Origin: Aricia agestis
Lineage: Eukaryota; Arthropoda; Insecta; Lepidoptera; Lycaenidae
NCBI RefSeq assembly: GCF_905147365.1
Contig: NC_056428.1
Coordinates: 31,415,001 to 31,479,000 of the forward strand
Length of the DNA: 64,000 bases
Direction of reading: 5' to 3'
The notes under the pieces are model-generated. The model was given only the letters and a program-made list of their open reading frames with translations. It ran no database searches and was not told where the DNA came from. Positions 1-10,230 of the stretch are shown here, piece by piece. Made by a program: the position numbers and the translations under genes. How positions within the stretch are numbered: the first letter of the stretch is position 1; each line of letters starts with the position of its first letter.

Positions 1-373
1 AATGCCCTTCCAATCTCACCACACACACAGCATCCCTTGTTGCGAGCTAACCCGGGTTTCGCCACAGTCTGTGAAGCCTGACCGGCCTTTGACCACAATC
101 TTTTTCGCACGTTCTTGTCGTACGTGATGCACTTTTCATCACCAGTTATCAGCTTCTTCAAAAATGGTTCGGTTTCATTACGTCGTAATAAAGAATCACA
201 AATGAGTACACGGTTCATTAGGTTTATTTCAGTGAGCTCATGAGGCACCCAAATATCGAGCTTTTTTGTGTACCCAGCTTTTTTCAAATGCGCCAAAACC
301 ATTTTGTAGTCAATCTCCAGTTCTTCAGCTACATCTTAACTTACTATAATATGCCGATCTTGCTCCACTTTTT
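1..373 (-). pseudogene. Mariner transposase fragment (cut by window edge and MITE)
   Basis: On the minus strand the sequence reads as a mariner-family (DD34D) transposase. It keeps the HTH-region LAHLKKAGYTKKLDI block, a VPHEL motif and a first catalytic-Asp block of the form GDEKCITYDKNVRKR, where the usual Trp is Cys. It also keeps an SQTVAKPG segment missing from the 5.4-kb copy. Indels break the frame in several places. It stops abruptly at a small palindromic element at about 374. The rest lies off the window. Confidence 0.85.
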
Positions 374-476
374 CTCGATACCGACTACGTTTAGTATGCC
401 AAATCTTACAGCGCCTCTAGCGGTCACTTGCGGAACTAAAATCGCAATACTAAAAATTTACGTAGTCGGTATCGAG
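374..476. mobile_element. Small MITE, ~103 bp
   Basis: Near-perfect terminal inverted repeats: CTCGATACCGACTACGT at the left and its complement at the right. It sits exactly where the mariner fragment ends. Confidence 0.6.
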
Positions 477-482
477 TATCGA

Positions 483-1511
483 TAAAAACTATAGCTGTAA
501 ACTCATGGTAGAGCTATAGAAGCTCTAACCTACTACTCGACATAGTAGTTGTGACCTTAGACAGTAAAGAACTAAACCCCCAAATATAGCATACATATTT
601 TAGTTCTGTACATCAAAGCGAGGCCCGGTTTTACCCTACATAGCAGCCTAATGAGTCATTGTTAATTGCATTTTGGAGCGCCCGCTTTTAGCACAAATTA
701 GATGCGACTACATCACTCAGACGTGTCTACCAACTTAATTTATTCCGGGTGTAGAAATAATAGTTCAGTTTAATGAAGTGGTTGAATTGGTAACCGAGGA
801 GGAAATACTTCAATTTGTGATGTGCGATTCAATCCTACAGTGATATATTTTATTTGTGACCGTAGTTTTTTTTTTTGTACAATTGAGGCCATTTATGGGC
901 TTTTCGCCCTTATTTTTTGTTATTGTAATACCTAATATATGTTTTAGTCCCATAAAAGTTATGAACTGAGTTATGAATGCAGTCATATTCTTTAGATCAT
1001 TTAGAACAAGACTGCATTAATATTTTTTTAAATGTAATTTAGTACACAAATGATTAACAGCGACCGAATATCATGGCAGAAATCTTAAAAATAATGACAT
1101 TATTAACACAGTAAAATTATACTCAGCTCTATAATACTTGAGATAAAACTGGCTCGATATTGGGACAAGCTGTACGAATTTTGCGTGATAAGGATTGTTT
1201 TGCTACTTCGTTAAATGAAATTACGGTAATGTGTGCTTGCGCTCCATTCAGTCTTGAAGGAGATGGTCTAAGCTGTATATTAACTAAATCAATATAATTA
1301 TTGATAATTGAATTTCCACAAGGAATCCTCGCACGTTTGATTGAACGTCTTTGTAACATTAGCCCGGTTTCCGATACAGTTGAGTATTCGACGCATTCAC
1401 TTGTCTGTACCAATCAATTCGTGATACCTATTCACTCGGTTTTCGATGATGGACAGCAAGCATCAACCTCAATTTATCCTTCCGAATGCATCGCCCCTGG
1501 GATTTCAGGTG
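483..1511. other. Unassigned AT-rich stretch
   Basis: I see no convincing gene or repeat boundary. Open frames of about 100 codons on both strands overlap each other and show no recognisable domain. Confidence 0.4.
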
Positions 1512-1605
1512 GGTCGTTCGCTGTTTCATACCATACATGTTTCATACCACGGTATGAAACAGCGAGGACTGTTTTTGAATTGCCCGATTCATCCGGTGGT
1601 TCGAA
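1512..1605 (+). repeat. Dispersed repeat with central palindrome, copy 1
   Basis: Contains the palindrome GTTTCATACCACGGTATGAA followed by a GAATTGCCCGATT segment. An inverted copy lies at 2455-2570. Confidence 0.55.
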
Positions 1606-1899
1606 ACAGCGAAGACCTATTATTATGAATTAGTCAATTCGGACCGCAGTGTAGATGATTGTATTATTACACACTCCTTTGAGTTCAGCTCAAAATAATT
1701 GAGAAATCAAAAAAAAAAAAAAATTATTAAGACCAAACTAAACTGGCACCGTCTTTAATTTTTGGCTCCTTAAATCAATAATAATTATTATAGATGTTTC
1801 TATGTTATTGGAGAAAGTCCAAATACAACTGAAATCACAAAATTTAACGATTACTTTGTTAATATGTGGCTGCAAATTAACATATTATTATCAAAATTT

Positions 1900-2000
1900 G
1901 TGCAGCCGTTGGGTTGCCAATTAAAAAAAAAAAAAGATCATTAATGGACGGTGCTTCCAGTCAAAGAAAAGGTAGGGCTAACCTAACCCAACGGCTGCAC
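1900..2000. mobile_element. MITE, 101 bp
   Basis: Terminal inverted repeats GTGCAGCCGTTGGGTT and AACCCAACGGCTGCAC enclose an A-run and a short unique core. Confidence 0.6.
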
Positions 2001-2121
2001 ATTCTATACGTTTGGTACTCTAAGTTGGGTTAAAATATTTTCAGCTTATTATCTCGATATTGCAACATTTAATTGCTATTTTCTAACATTAGATTATAAT
2101 TGAAATGATCTTACATGTTGT

Positions 2122-2353
2122 ACAACACAGAATAATCAATCAAAAATACCTCTGTAAAAAAAGGGATTCTAATTTTGCCAACAGAGGAGAGTTGTGTGTT
2201 TAGTATACAAAAAACACATTTGACAACTTGACGCTCCGCTTCGCAGTCGCCTGGTCGCGTAGGTTTGGCCTTAGCTTAAATCACTCTCCTCTGTTGGCAA
2301 AATTAGAATCCCTTTTTTTACAGAGGTATTTTTGATTGATTATTCTGTGTTGT
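2122..2353. mobile_element. Foldback element with ~75-bp arms
   Basis: Arms begin ACAACACAGAATAATCAATC and end with the complement; they include GGATTCTAATTTTGCCAACA. The ~80-bp spacer contains GGTCGCGTAGGTTTGGCC, also found at 14247-14270. The left flank (about 2090-2123) recurs at 23093-23126 without the foldback. Confidence 0.75.
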
Positions 2354-2394
2354 GATTATCATGTTATTCTATGGGTAATTCATGATGAATACTG

Positions 2395-2460
2395 ACAATG
2401 AACTTTAATTTCTTAGCTTTAGTCATCGATATCGCTACAGCCAAATTATTAAGGCGTCGC
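2395..2460 (+). repeat. Dispersed repeat, second copy at ~50277-50390
   Basis: Shares ATGAATACTGACAATGAACT and CGATATCGCTACAG and the GGCGTCGCCTTAA end with the copy near 50.3 kb. Confidence 0.6.
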
Positions 2461-2570
2461 CTTAATCGGGCAATTCAAAAACAGTCCTGTTGCTGCTGTT
2501 TCATACCGCGGTATGAAACATGTGTGGTATGAACAGCGAACGACCCTCGCTTCGAACGAACGAATTTCAG
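2455..2570 (-). repeat. Dispersed repeat with central palindrome, copy 2 (inverted)
   Basis: Reverse complement of 1512-1605, including the palindrome TTCATACCGCGGTATGAA. The two copies form a ~1-kb inverted arrangement. Confidence 0.55.
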
Positions 2571-2734
2571 ATATAATCAACTTACCTGATGGCCGACCAC
2601 TCGGTTAAAATCAAGTGTCATCTCGCGCTCCAGAAACGTTGACGTGATGGAATCACCAAAAACGATATTGATTAAATTTGCGGATATATGCAACGAATGT
2701 GGACGTCAGATATTAATTTGGTTTTAGGGTCAAT

Positions 2735-2905
2735 ACTCAATTCAGACTTCAACCCGACGAGTAGATTACCGAATTGACAGACTTCAATTGCGTGAGACGT
2801 CATATAAGTATGTCCATTCAATACAAATTAAGGGCCAATTCAGACCGCAACGCGACGCGTAGATGCATTTCTAAATTTATATGGATTTGACAGATTCATA
2901 AGATG
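2735..2905. mobile_element. MITE fragments of the 'TCAGACCGCAACGCGACGCG' family
   Basis: Two adjacent partial units share TCAATTCAGACCGCAACGCG, GTAGATGCATTTCT and GAGACGTC with copies at 53341, 54211, 57420 and 58703. They look like MITE ends in different states of decay. Confidence 0.5.
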
Positions 2906-3332
2906 TCTCACGCTCACGAAATCTATCAAATCATCATGCATATCAAGCATGCGAGAAGCATGCGCCAGCAAAGCTGTGGTCAAGCATGCACGTTTGGTAG
3001 GCGCCTTAGTTACCTGTCAATTTTAATACAACGTGTACGTTGTCGTTGGCATGATTTTGACTTGCGCAACAAAAGGTTTTGCAGCGCTTTCGATAGATAT
3101 CACGCCGAACACGACCAGTATTGTTAGTCTGTAGCCATGATCTGACGGCTAGGCTTGACGACGAACGTAAATTACGTAAATGCGCCATCTTCCGATGATT
3201 CAACTTGTCTGACAGTACAAAGAAGCAGGCAAAAGTTTACAGAATCAGTCCAGTGGAGAAGAAATGAAAAGTTCCGCAACAAATACCGTGACACGAACAT
3301 TTTATACATATTAGATTCTCTATTATCTAGAT

Positions 3333-4015
3333 CATTGATTCTCAAAGTGGTCCAGGTGGACCCTCAGGGGTCCACGGAAGCCCGACAGGGGTCTACGCTT
3401 GCGTGGAAAAAAAATGGGGGTCCACAAGTCGTTAACGGGGGTCTATAAAAATGTATTTCATGACCCGCCTTGTCTTCTCCTATTGAATTTAGGCAGCCAA
3501 TGCAATAAGAACCTCAGAGATTGTTTTTGTAAGAACTTGCATATATTCCATATTCAGAAAGAGTGTGTCAAGACTCGCCGATGCCGCGCTGCCCGCCCGC
3601 CTTGTTATCTCTATAAGCCTTGCTAGCTACGCGGGAACTACGTGCTAGAACTGAAAGCTATATCGTGGAAACGTGCCACTTTTCTGAATAATTACTCAAG
3701 TGACGTACTCAATAGACGAGCCATTCAATAATATTTTTCTTTGTAATCTTGACGCGTGTTTTTAAAAATAGCCTAACTTGGCGCTTTTGTAGAATAATCA
3801 CTATTATCATTGACGTGTTCAAAACTTCATGTTACGTACCATTGGTTTGCCATCTCTGGCATAGGAGGTTAATTTATTGAAAAGCACAGCGACTATTATT
3901 AAAATAATAGCAAGTTTCATGGATGAGTTTGGGGGGGGGGGGGGTCCAGGGAGTCCGCAGTATGCACCAAGACCTTAAAAGTGGGCCACGACACAAAGGA
4001 GTTTGGGAACCTCTG
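3333..4015. mobile_element. Non-autonomous hAT-like element, 683 bp, exact 8-bp TSD
   Basis: Ends CATTGATTCTCAAAGTGG and (reverse) CAGAGGTTCCCAAACTCC resemble hAT terminal repeats. They are flanked by the 8-bp direct repeat ATCTAGAT at 3325-3332 and 4016-4023, the size typical for hAT. The inside repeats 'ggggtccac' motifs, has a long G-run near 3932-3944, and no transposase. Confidence 0.8.
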
Positions 4016-4274
4016 ATCTAGATCCTTAAGAAAGCTTTTCCTTAACCACGTAAGCGTATCGTAGATAATAAAGATCGAACGAAGTTTGTACGGAACGGCA
4101 ATGTCTCAACCCTCAATCTTCCGTCTCGTGAAAAATATGTTCATTGCTTTAGGTTGTATTAAAAGGTTTAGTGTTACGTCATAAGGAACTAGAATGTTAA
4201 GTATTTGGCCGGTAATTAAAAGTGACGTTATGTTCTTGTATTTTCCCCTAAGTAATTTTATGTTTTCAATATTA

Positions 4275-4721
4275 CTAGAGATCGCCCAATGGTCGAAATT
4301 CGACCTTACTTGCAACGACATTAAGACTACTACCTATATTTTGTAAAAAAATATTGACTATATCATATTTTTTTCAACTTTTCAACTAGTATCTAAGATT
4401 CTATAAAAAAAAAAACTATAATCCATTTTCAATTTGTCACCTTGTTGTCAACAGACTTCAACCATAAAAAAGAGAGTATAATTCGTAAGTATAGGCTTGT
4501 CACTCAAAAATCTGTCATTTTTCCTAGTGTGTGTGTTGTAGTGTGTGTAATGTTTTATTTGTTAAAAAAATGTATGATAAAAGCATAATTTCAAAATAAT
4601 ATTAGCTCGAAGCACTCCTTCACCATATAAACTATAACTCTGCAAAATTTCATTCACCTGCGTTTCCTCATTTTTCGTCAAAAAGGATACAAAGTTTTTG
4701 GCTCACGTATTAATATATAGA
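4275..4721 (-). mobile_element. Helitron-like element, family A (hairpin + CTAG end)
   Basis: Read on the minus strand it starts TCTATATATTAATACGTGAG and ends with the hairpin GGTCGAATTTCGACC, then ATTGGGCGATCTCTAG, with A and T flanking. TC start, subterminal hairpin, CTRR end and A/T insertion are Helitron hallmarks. Other copies are at 24504, 44636 and 46378. No Rep/helicase is present, so it is non-autonomous. Confidence 0.7.
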
Positions 4722-4738
4722 TATATAGGTTGGGGAAA

Positions 4739-4971
4739 TAGTACATAACGCACCTAGGCTAGGGCAGGAAAATAAGAAATGTCTCAAATCACGTCATGTA
4801 ATAATTGTTGGTCGAGGCGAAGCCGAGGTCAACAAACATATTATTGTGATCTGATTTTTCTTATTTATTGCCCATGATGCGTATACTATTTTTCTCATCG
4901 ACGGAGGCGGAAAACGGCAACATCGGTAAGCGCAGCGGTAAGAAAGTTGACGTTTTCCGCCCGGAGGTGAG
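4739..4971. mobile_element. Insertion inside the mariner terminal repeat
   Basis: Two imperfect palindromes: 4739-4892 (ends ATAGTACATAACGCA and TGATGCGTATACTAT; inner GGGCAGGAAAATAAG) and 4899-4973 (CTCATCGACGGAGGCGG with complement CCGCCCGGAGGTGAG). It may be one MITE or two. The mariner terminal repeat resumes directly after it. Confidence 0.6.
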
Positions 4972-5169
4972 AAAGTCTTTTCGCATTATAGTATTCATAT
5001 AAAGCTTGTCATAAAATCTCTTGGGATATACCAATTGAATCAGGCTGATTTTGGTATCATTAAAAAGTTTTTATTCAACAGAAGACAATTCCAAATTCAA
5101 ATTAGGTAAATGTGAGATTTTCATTTGTTTTTCTTATTGGTTAAATGAGTGATTTTAATTAATTGTAAA

Positions 5170-6230
5170 TGAAGAAATTCGATACACTTTTTTATCACAA
5201 AAAAGGTAAAAATGCAACACAAGCCGCGAAAAAGTGATGTTTATCACAGTATCTGTTAAAGAGGATATAAACTACGTAACGTATCTGTGAGAGTAGCGCA
5301 AATTTGAAATTTGGTTTAAGCGTTTTCAATCCGGAAATTTTGATTTCAAAGATGCATGTCGCTCACCAGAGCGACACGCATCTTTGAAATCAAAATTTCA
5401 ACATTTCCGTAACAGTGTGACCAGACACCAGTCTGGTCACCCTGTTACGGACAAAACTGATGCCATTTTTGAAAAAGTGGAGCAAGATCGGCATATTAGT
5501 AGTTACGATGTAGCTGAAGAACTGGGGATTGACCACAAAACGGTTTTGGCGCATTTGAAAAAAGCTGGGTACACAAAAAAGCTCGATATTTTGGTGCCTC
5601 ATGAGCTTATTGAAAGAAACCTAATAAAGCGTGTACTCATTTGTGATTCTTTATTACGACGTAACCATTTTTGAAGAAGCTGATAACTGGTGATGATAAG
5701 TGGATCACGTACGACAAGAACGTGCGAAAAAGATCGTGGTCAAAGGCCGGTCAGCCCGGGTTAACTCGCAACAAGGTGATGCTGTGTGTGTGGTGGGCTT
5801 GGAAGGGCATTATTCATTATGAGCTGTTACCGCCAGGCAGGATTCTGAACTGTACTACGAACACCTGATGAGATTAAAGCAAGAAGTTGAGAGAAAGCGG
5901 CCGGAATTAATCAACAGAAGAGGTGTGGTTTTTTACTATGATAACGCTAGACCTCACACAATATGTTTAGCCACTCAGCAAAAATTACGGGAGTTTCGCT
6001 GAGAGGTGCATCCGCCGTATAGTCCTGACCTTGCACCTTCAGATTTCCACCTATTTCGGTCGCTGCAGAATTCCTTAGGCAGTATCAGGTTGACATCACA
6101 AGAGGACTGCCAAAACCACTTATCGCAGATTTTTCATCAGAAGCCCGAAAATTTTTATAGCAATGGGATCATGTCTCTTCCAACAAGATGGCAAAAAGTT
6201 ATCGAACAAAATGGCACCTATATACTTTAG
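5170..6230 (+). pseudogene. Mariner (DD34D) transposase pseudogene
   Basis: Pieces of the transposase appear in order: an N-terminal MKKFDTLF-like start, the HTH block (DRHISSYDVAEELGIDHKTV), HLKKAGYTKKLD, a first Asp block (GDDKWITYDKN), an FYYDNARPHT block with the second Asp, then HPPYSPDLAPSDFHLF with the third. Frame changes occur near 5345-5405 (a local foldback duplication), 5665 and 5850. A TGA replaces the usual Trp before EVHPPYS at about 6001. It cannot make a functional enzyme. Confidence 0.9.
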
Positions 6231-6614
6231 TCAATTGTTAATAAACTTTATAAAAAACCTTTTGAATTTTTATATTATAAAATGCGAAGAAACTTTTTCC
6301 CCAACCTAATAATTATAGTACATACTGAAGATTTTTGCAGGACGGTTGGACTGTCCTTATGTTAATCACTGTGGAGCTGTGTCCCATGGATTAACAAAAT
6401 TGTTCATAACTTCATAATACACAGCTGTTAGCTTCTATTTTGTTAAATTAAATCATAATTTGTAATTTTTTAAAATACTAACATTAGCTTCAATTGGGCC
6501 AAATACAGTTTGAAAATAAAAAAATATTATTAATATTAAAGTACAAATTAAGCTTTAGACGTTTTGAAGTTTTGTTTTTTTTTTCAAATTAATTCAATAA
6601 AGATAAGATGTATG

Positions 6615-7205
6615 GAGTCTGGTCCAAATTTCCACCGCTAACGCTAAATAGTAAAATTATCTACTAAATACTGAATCATTATAACCAGGCCGCAGTCAAA
6701 AATACCCTGTCAGTGAAAAGTTGAAAATGGCTGAATGAAAAGTCATGTTTTTTACCATTTTGTATGAAAAATATTGTAGATGTAATAAAAATGTATTGAG
6801 TTTGTTGCAAATGTCCAACCAATAACACTTACGTAATGGTCTGCTAAATATGAAATCATTATAACTGGATCGCAACCAAAATTATCCTGTAAGTAAAAAG
6901 TTATGACGGAATGAAAAAGTTTTCTACCGTTTTATTCCATAAAATAGTGTTAATATGATCCATTGCACTTTTTAACTACTCAATCTATGTTATGTCATGC
7001 CGTTTGGCATTTCCTATTGGGTTTTCACTGAAATATATGAATATCAATATCAATATTTTCGCTCTGAAAAATATTTTTTCATATGGTTATAACTTTTTAC
7101 TGACAGCTTATTTTTAATTTGTCTCATAATGAAAGTTACTCTATATTTAATGGACAATAAGTCAATATGGGTCTCGTTAGTGGTGGAAATTTGGACCACT
7201 TCACT
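6615..7205. mobile_element. Large imperfect inverted-repeat element, ~590 bp
   Basis: GGTCCAAATTTCCACC at the left has its complement at 7181-7203, with GTCAGTGAAAAGTT-type complements inside. Two diverged internal units (about 6663-6790 and 6844-6960) share ATCATTATAAC and AAAAGTT. It resembles a MITE with an internal duplication. Confidence 0.5.
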
Positions 7206-7559
7206 TCATTCTCCTTTCGGCAACGTATCCAATTTCCGCAGAACATAGAGAAGCCATTGAAGTTACGTAAGTATTTTTGCACATTAGCGTTGGATGTATA
7301 ATATTCGGGACGCGCGTTTCTAAAAAAACAAGGGATAAACTTTGCTCTCATTTTTGTTTTGCGCTTTTTTGGATATTTCATAAAATTTCTCCACATTATA
7401 GAACATAACCAGCCTTTGTTGAGGTCTTAAATTATTTCTACATTCACCGCAAATTGCACGGAAGGGTGTGGAGAAACAAGAAAATTTTCACGAAACATGC
7501 CACATTTCTTGTGTATTTAGATGTTAATTTACAAGTTTTTGCTTCTCTACGACCTTCCG

Positions 7560-8016
7560 ACAATTTTTGAGCAAGAAAAACATTTTTGTATTCACAAACA
7601 GCTTGGACCCCTTGGAATTACGCCGAGATGTATCTACACTCTGCATCCTCTATACGGGGGTATCACGGGGAGTGCTCTGAGGAATTGTTCGGAATCATAC
7701 CACCTGCTTCGCCGCACCTTAACTTTTCGCCATCGTCCCGAAAAATATACCATCCTCATCATCTTGATGAGTGGCAGACTTCCATCGTGCATTTCTCGCG
7801 GTAACTTTCTGCCGCGCACTGTGAAACTCTGGAACAAACTGTCACCGGCAGTATTTCCGGATCTATACGACCTGCAAACCTTCAAGAAAAGAGCGTATTC
7901 CCTCTTAAAAGGCTGGCAATGCACCTGCAGCTCTTCTGATGTTGCGAGTGTCCATGGGCGACGGTAGTTGCTTTCCATCAGGCGACCCGTTTGCTCGTTT
8001 GCCCCCTTATTTCATA
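7560..8016 (+). mobile_element. LINE 3' end (CR1/Jockey-group type), truncated
   Basis: Encodes the C-terminal tail of a non-LTR reverse transcriptase in two frames: [16 protein letters not shown], then [33 protein letters not shown]. Next comes the 3' tail TGCACCTGCAGCTCTTCTGA through GCCCCCTTATTTCATAAAA. Frameshifts and 5' truncation show it is dead. The same 3' tail ends all SINE copies in this window. Confidence 0.8.
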
Positions 8017-8026
8017 AAAATAAAAA

Positions 8027-8060
8027 GATCGCCCAATAGTCAAAATTCGACCTCAAATAA
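8027..8060 (-). repeat. Helitron family A 3'-end fragment
   Basis: Carries GATCGCCCAATAGTC and the degenerate hairpin without the CTAG terminus. It abuts the LINE tail. Confidence 0.45.
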
Positions 8061-8438
8061 AAAATTAAATTATAAGTTTCAAATTTAGTCCATTAAAATG
8101 TTACAATTTTAGGACCGAATATTGCATTTATTAGAGGACGCAATTTTATTTTTGGGATATGACGTGTCAATAGAAGCTTAACCTCAAGTTTGTGGGGTCG
8201 CCACCCTTGTCCCCCGGCCACCATCTTGAAAAAAGAGGGTGACAACACTATTTTCGCTAAGTATATCCCGGAGACTACACGTCTTAGAAAAAATTTGTAA
8301 AATCATAATTTGTTGCAAATTGTTTTGCCTACAAAATATATGTTTATATAACTTTTCACCCTAAATTAAAAAAAGTAAAAGTCATAAGCAAAAAAGTGAG
8401 ATTTTTTTTAAGTTTTCTTATTACTTTTTAACTTTGTT

Positions 8439-8725
8439 TAAGACTCAATTCACACCGGAACGGCAGAGGCGAGGCGAGCAGTTTCAGTGTCATATGATTT
8501 TAAACTTTATCTTCATTATTGTAATACGTAGTATCGCTTGAGAAATCGCCGCCGCCGGCGGCCGCAAGAGGCCACGAGCGGCCACGAGCGGCCACGAGCG
8601 TCCACGGGCGGCCGTAGATTTCTCAAGCGATACTACGTATTACAATAATGAAGATAAAGTTTAAAATCATATGACACTGAAACTGCTCGCCTCGCCTCTG
8701 CCATTCCGGTTTGAATTGAGTCTTA
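8439..8725. mobile_element. Long foldback with ~110-bp arms and GC-rich core
   Basis: Arms run from TAAGACTCAATTCACACCGG through CGAGGCGAGCAG and TACGTAGTATCGCTTGAGAA, and are repeated in reverse with few changes up to 8725. The ~65-bp core is GC-rich with three or four copies of GGCCACGAGC. Part of the arm (GCTCGCCTCGCC, CATTCCGGT) also occurs in the hairpins at 41030 and 46981. Confidence 0.85.
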
Positions 8726-8849
8726 TACATTTTACAAAAAAATTACCTCAGGCCAACCTTGTAGATGATCTTTTGAGAAAAATATCCCCCAATCCCACCC
8801 GATCTCATGAAATTAATTTTCTGCAGATGCAAAGGAAACTGTGGAAGCA

Positions 8850-8947
8850 TGTGTGGCTGCAGAAAAGCTGGCCTAAAACGTTCTACAGTATGCCTACTAT
8901 TCTGTAGAGTGTAGACATTTCAAGCCTGCTTTTCTGCGGCCACAGTC
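8850..8947. repeat. Short inverted repeat
   Basis: GTGGCTGCAGAAAAGCTGGC and its near complement GCCTGCTTTTCTGCGGCCAC are ~55 bp apart. Confidence 0.5.
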
Positions 8948-9060
8948 GACAGCAAGGGTCACCAATTAGTTTCGATCGGGGTCTATTTTAAGAAATAAAA
9001 TGACCTTCACGGTCCTTACTGTATAAAAAATAAACAATGTAATTACGGAAATTACAAAAG

Positions 9061-9177
9061 TATTTATTTACATAGAAAATAGAAAATTTCAGCAAAATCA
9101 GTTCGGCGGTTTGGGCGCGAAGAGGTAACAGACAGACAGACACACTTTCGCATTTTTAATATTAGTATAAGTAGATT
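9061..9177 (-). repeat. GTCT-rich Helitron-like 5' fragment (family B)
   Basis: Minus strand reads ACTAATATTAAAAATGCGAA, AGTGTGTCTGTCTGTC, a TTACCTCTTCGCGCCCAAAC segment and ATTTTGCTGAAATTT, the shared 5' part of family B. Confidence 0.6.
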
Positions 9178-9587
9178 ATTATGCGCATTTCTGAAAGAAA
9201 GAAGAAAGGATAAACAGAGAAAATATAATGTAACGGCGTAAAAGTAGACCATTATAGCTATACAAATAGGTATTAACCAATGAGATATTTAAGTTTAAAT
9301 TATTTTTATTATAGCCGTGATAACGGCAAGGGACTTTTTAAAATTGGAATGAATGTAATATAAATGCCTGAACTTCAGGACCAAAAAATTTAGGACCGTA
9401 CTAAGACATTATGTAAAATTGAAAACAAGATGAGGTTTTTAAGAAATGATGATGTAGCATCATATTTTGTACTATAGTACACTGTTATTTGTTCTATAGA
9501 TAGGTACCACATAATACGTAACATTTTATTATAATATTTCTTTTTGTTTACTTATAATATACTTAGATAACGTTTTTTAGGGTTCCG

Positions 9588-10230
9588 TAGTCAACAAAGA
9601 ACCCTTATAGTTTCGGTCTGTCCGTCCGTCCGGCCATCTGTCTGTCCGCGGTTTTGCTCAGAGACTAAAGGACCTACAAAGCTGTTTCGGCATGAATGCA
9701 CATATTAATGATGCCGACAAAATCGTATATAAAATCATAAAAAAATATTTGTTTTATGGTACTTTCCCTACTCATCAAGCGAGGTGTCATTGAATTATTA
9801 TTATTATTATTATTATCAGCCTACAGTGTCCCACTGCTGGGCAAAGGCCTCCCCTCTCTCTTTCCAAAGTTCACGATCCTGTGAAGTTGTTGGCCACTCT
9901 TTATCAAACGCATCTAGTTCGTCGCGCCACCTTTTCTTGGGTCGGCCTCTGTTACGCCGTCATTGAATAGGTTTTAAAAAAAATATTACGAATATTCATA
10001 GATCATTTTCCGATTTAGTGGAAAAAATCGTTAGAGTCCAGTGTCTCCCCCTTTTACCATCTTAACGGTTGCTTCTGGAAATGTGAAAAAATTCACGGGA
10101 GCAGGAAATATGCTGAATTTAAAAGAAAAACTATTTCGGCTAAGAAGACTTCATAAGGTATGGAGTAATAGTCGATCAACTAAAAAAAATGTATTCAGTG
10201 AAGGGTGAAGTATAAAGGTACAAGTTGGAA
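9588..10230 (+). repeat. GGTTCCG-family repeat, interrupted by a LINE
   Basis: Starts GGGTTCCGTAGTCAACAA and contains GTCCGTCCGTCC. It aligns in order with the inverted copy at 49262-49976 (GCATGAATGCACATATTAAT, CACTGGACTC-type blocks, GTTGATCGAC-type end). Unclassified lepidopteran dispersed repeat. Confidence 0.6.
9796..9958 (-). mobile_element. 5'-truncated LINE insertion with 10-bp TSD
   Basis: Minus strand encodes RNRGRPKKRWRDELDAFDKE, then W..., AFAQQWDTVG and a (TAA)n tail. It is flanked by GTCATTGAAT at 9786-9795 and 9959-9968. The related repeat at 49.7 kb shows the uninterrupted site. This is the expected footprint of target-primed reverse transcription. Confidence 0.85.

Larger units (their letters stand above)
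4728..6306 (+). mobile_element. Mariner element with interrupted left TIR
   Basis: Right terminal repeat GGTTGGGGAAAAAGTTTCTT (read inward) and left GGTTGGGGAAA, flanked by TA at 4726-4727 and 6307-6308. The left terminal repeat is split by ~233 bp of foreign sequence (4739-4971). A complete-length but broken transposase lies inside. Confidence 0.85.

Noticed and set aside
1301..1633. 110-codon open frame on the + strand and a 94-codon frame on the opposite strand (1129-1413)
   Set aside because: No recognisable domain, overlapping frames on both strands, and the 3' part is a dispersed palindromic repeat.
5384..6230. Active mariner transposase
   Set aside because: Frameshifts, a foldback duplication and an in-frame TGA break the frame; none of the three copies in the window is intact.
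7634..7978. 114-codon frame on the minus strand
   Set aside because: It is the antisense of the LINE reverse-transcriptase tail.
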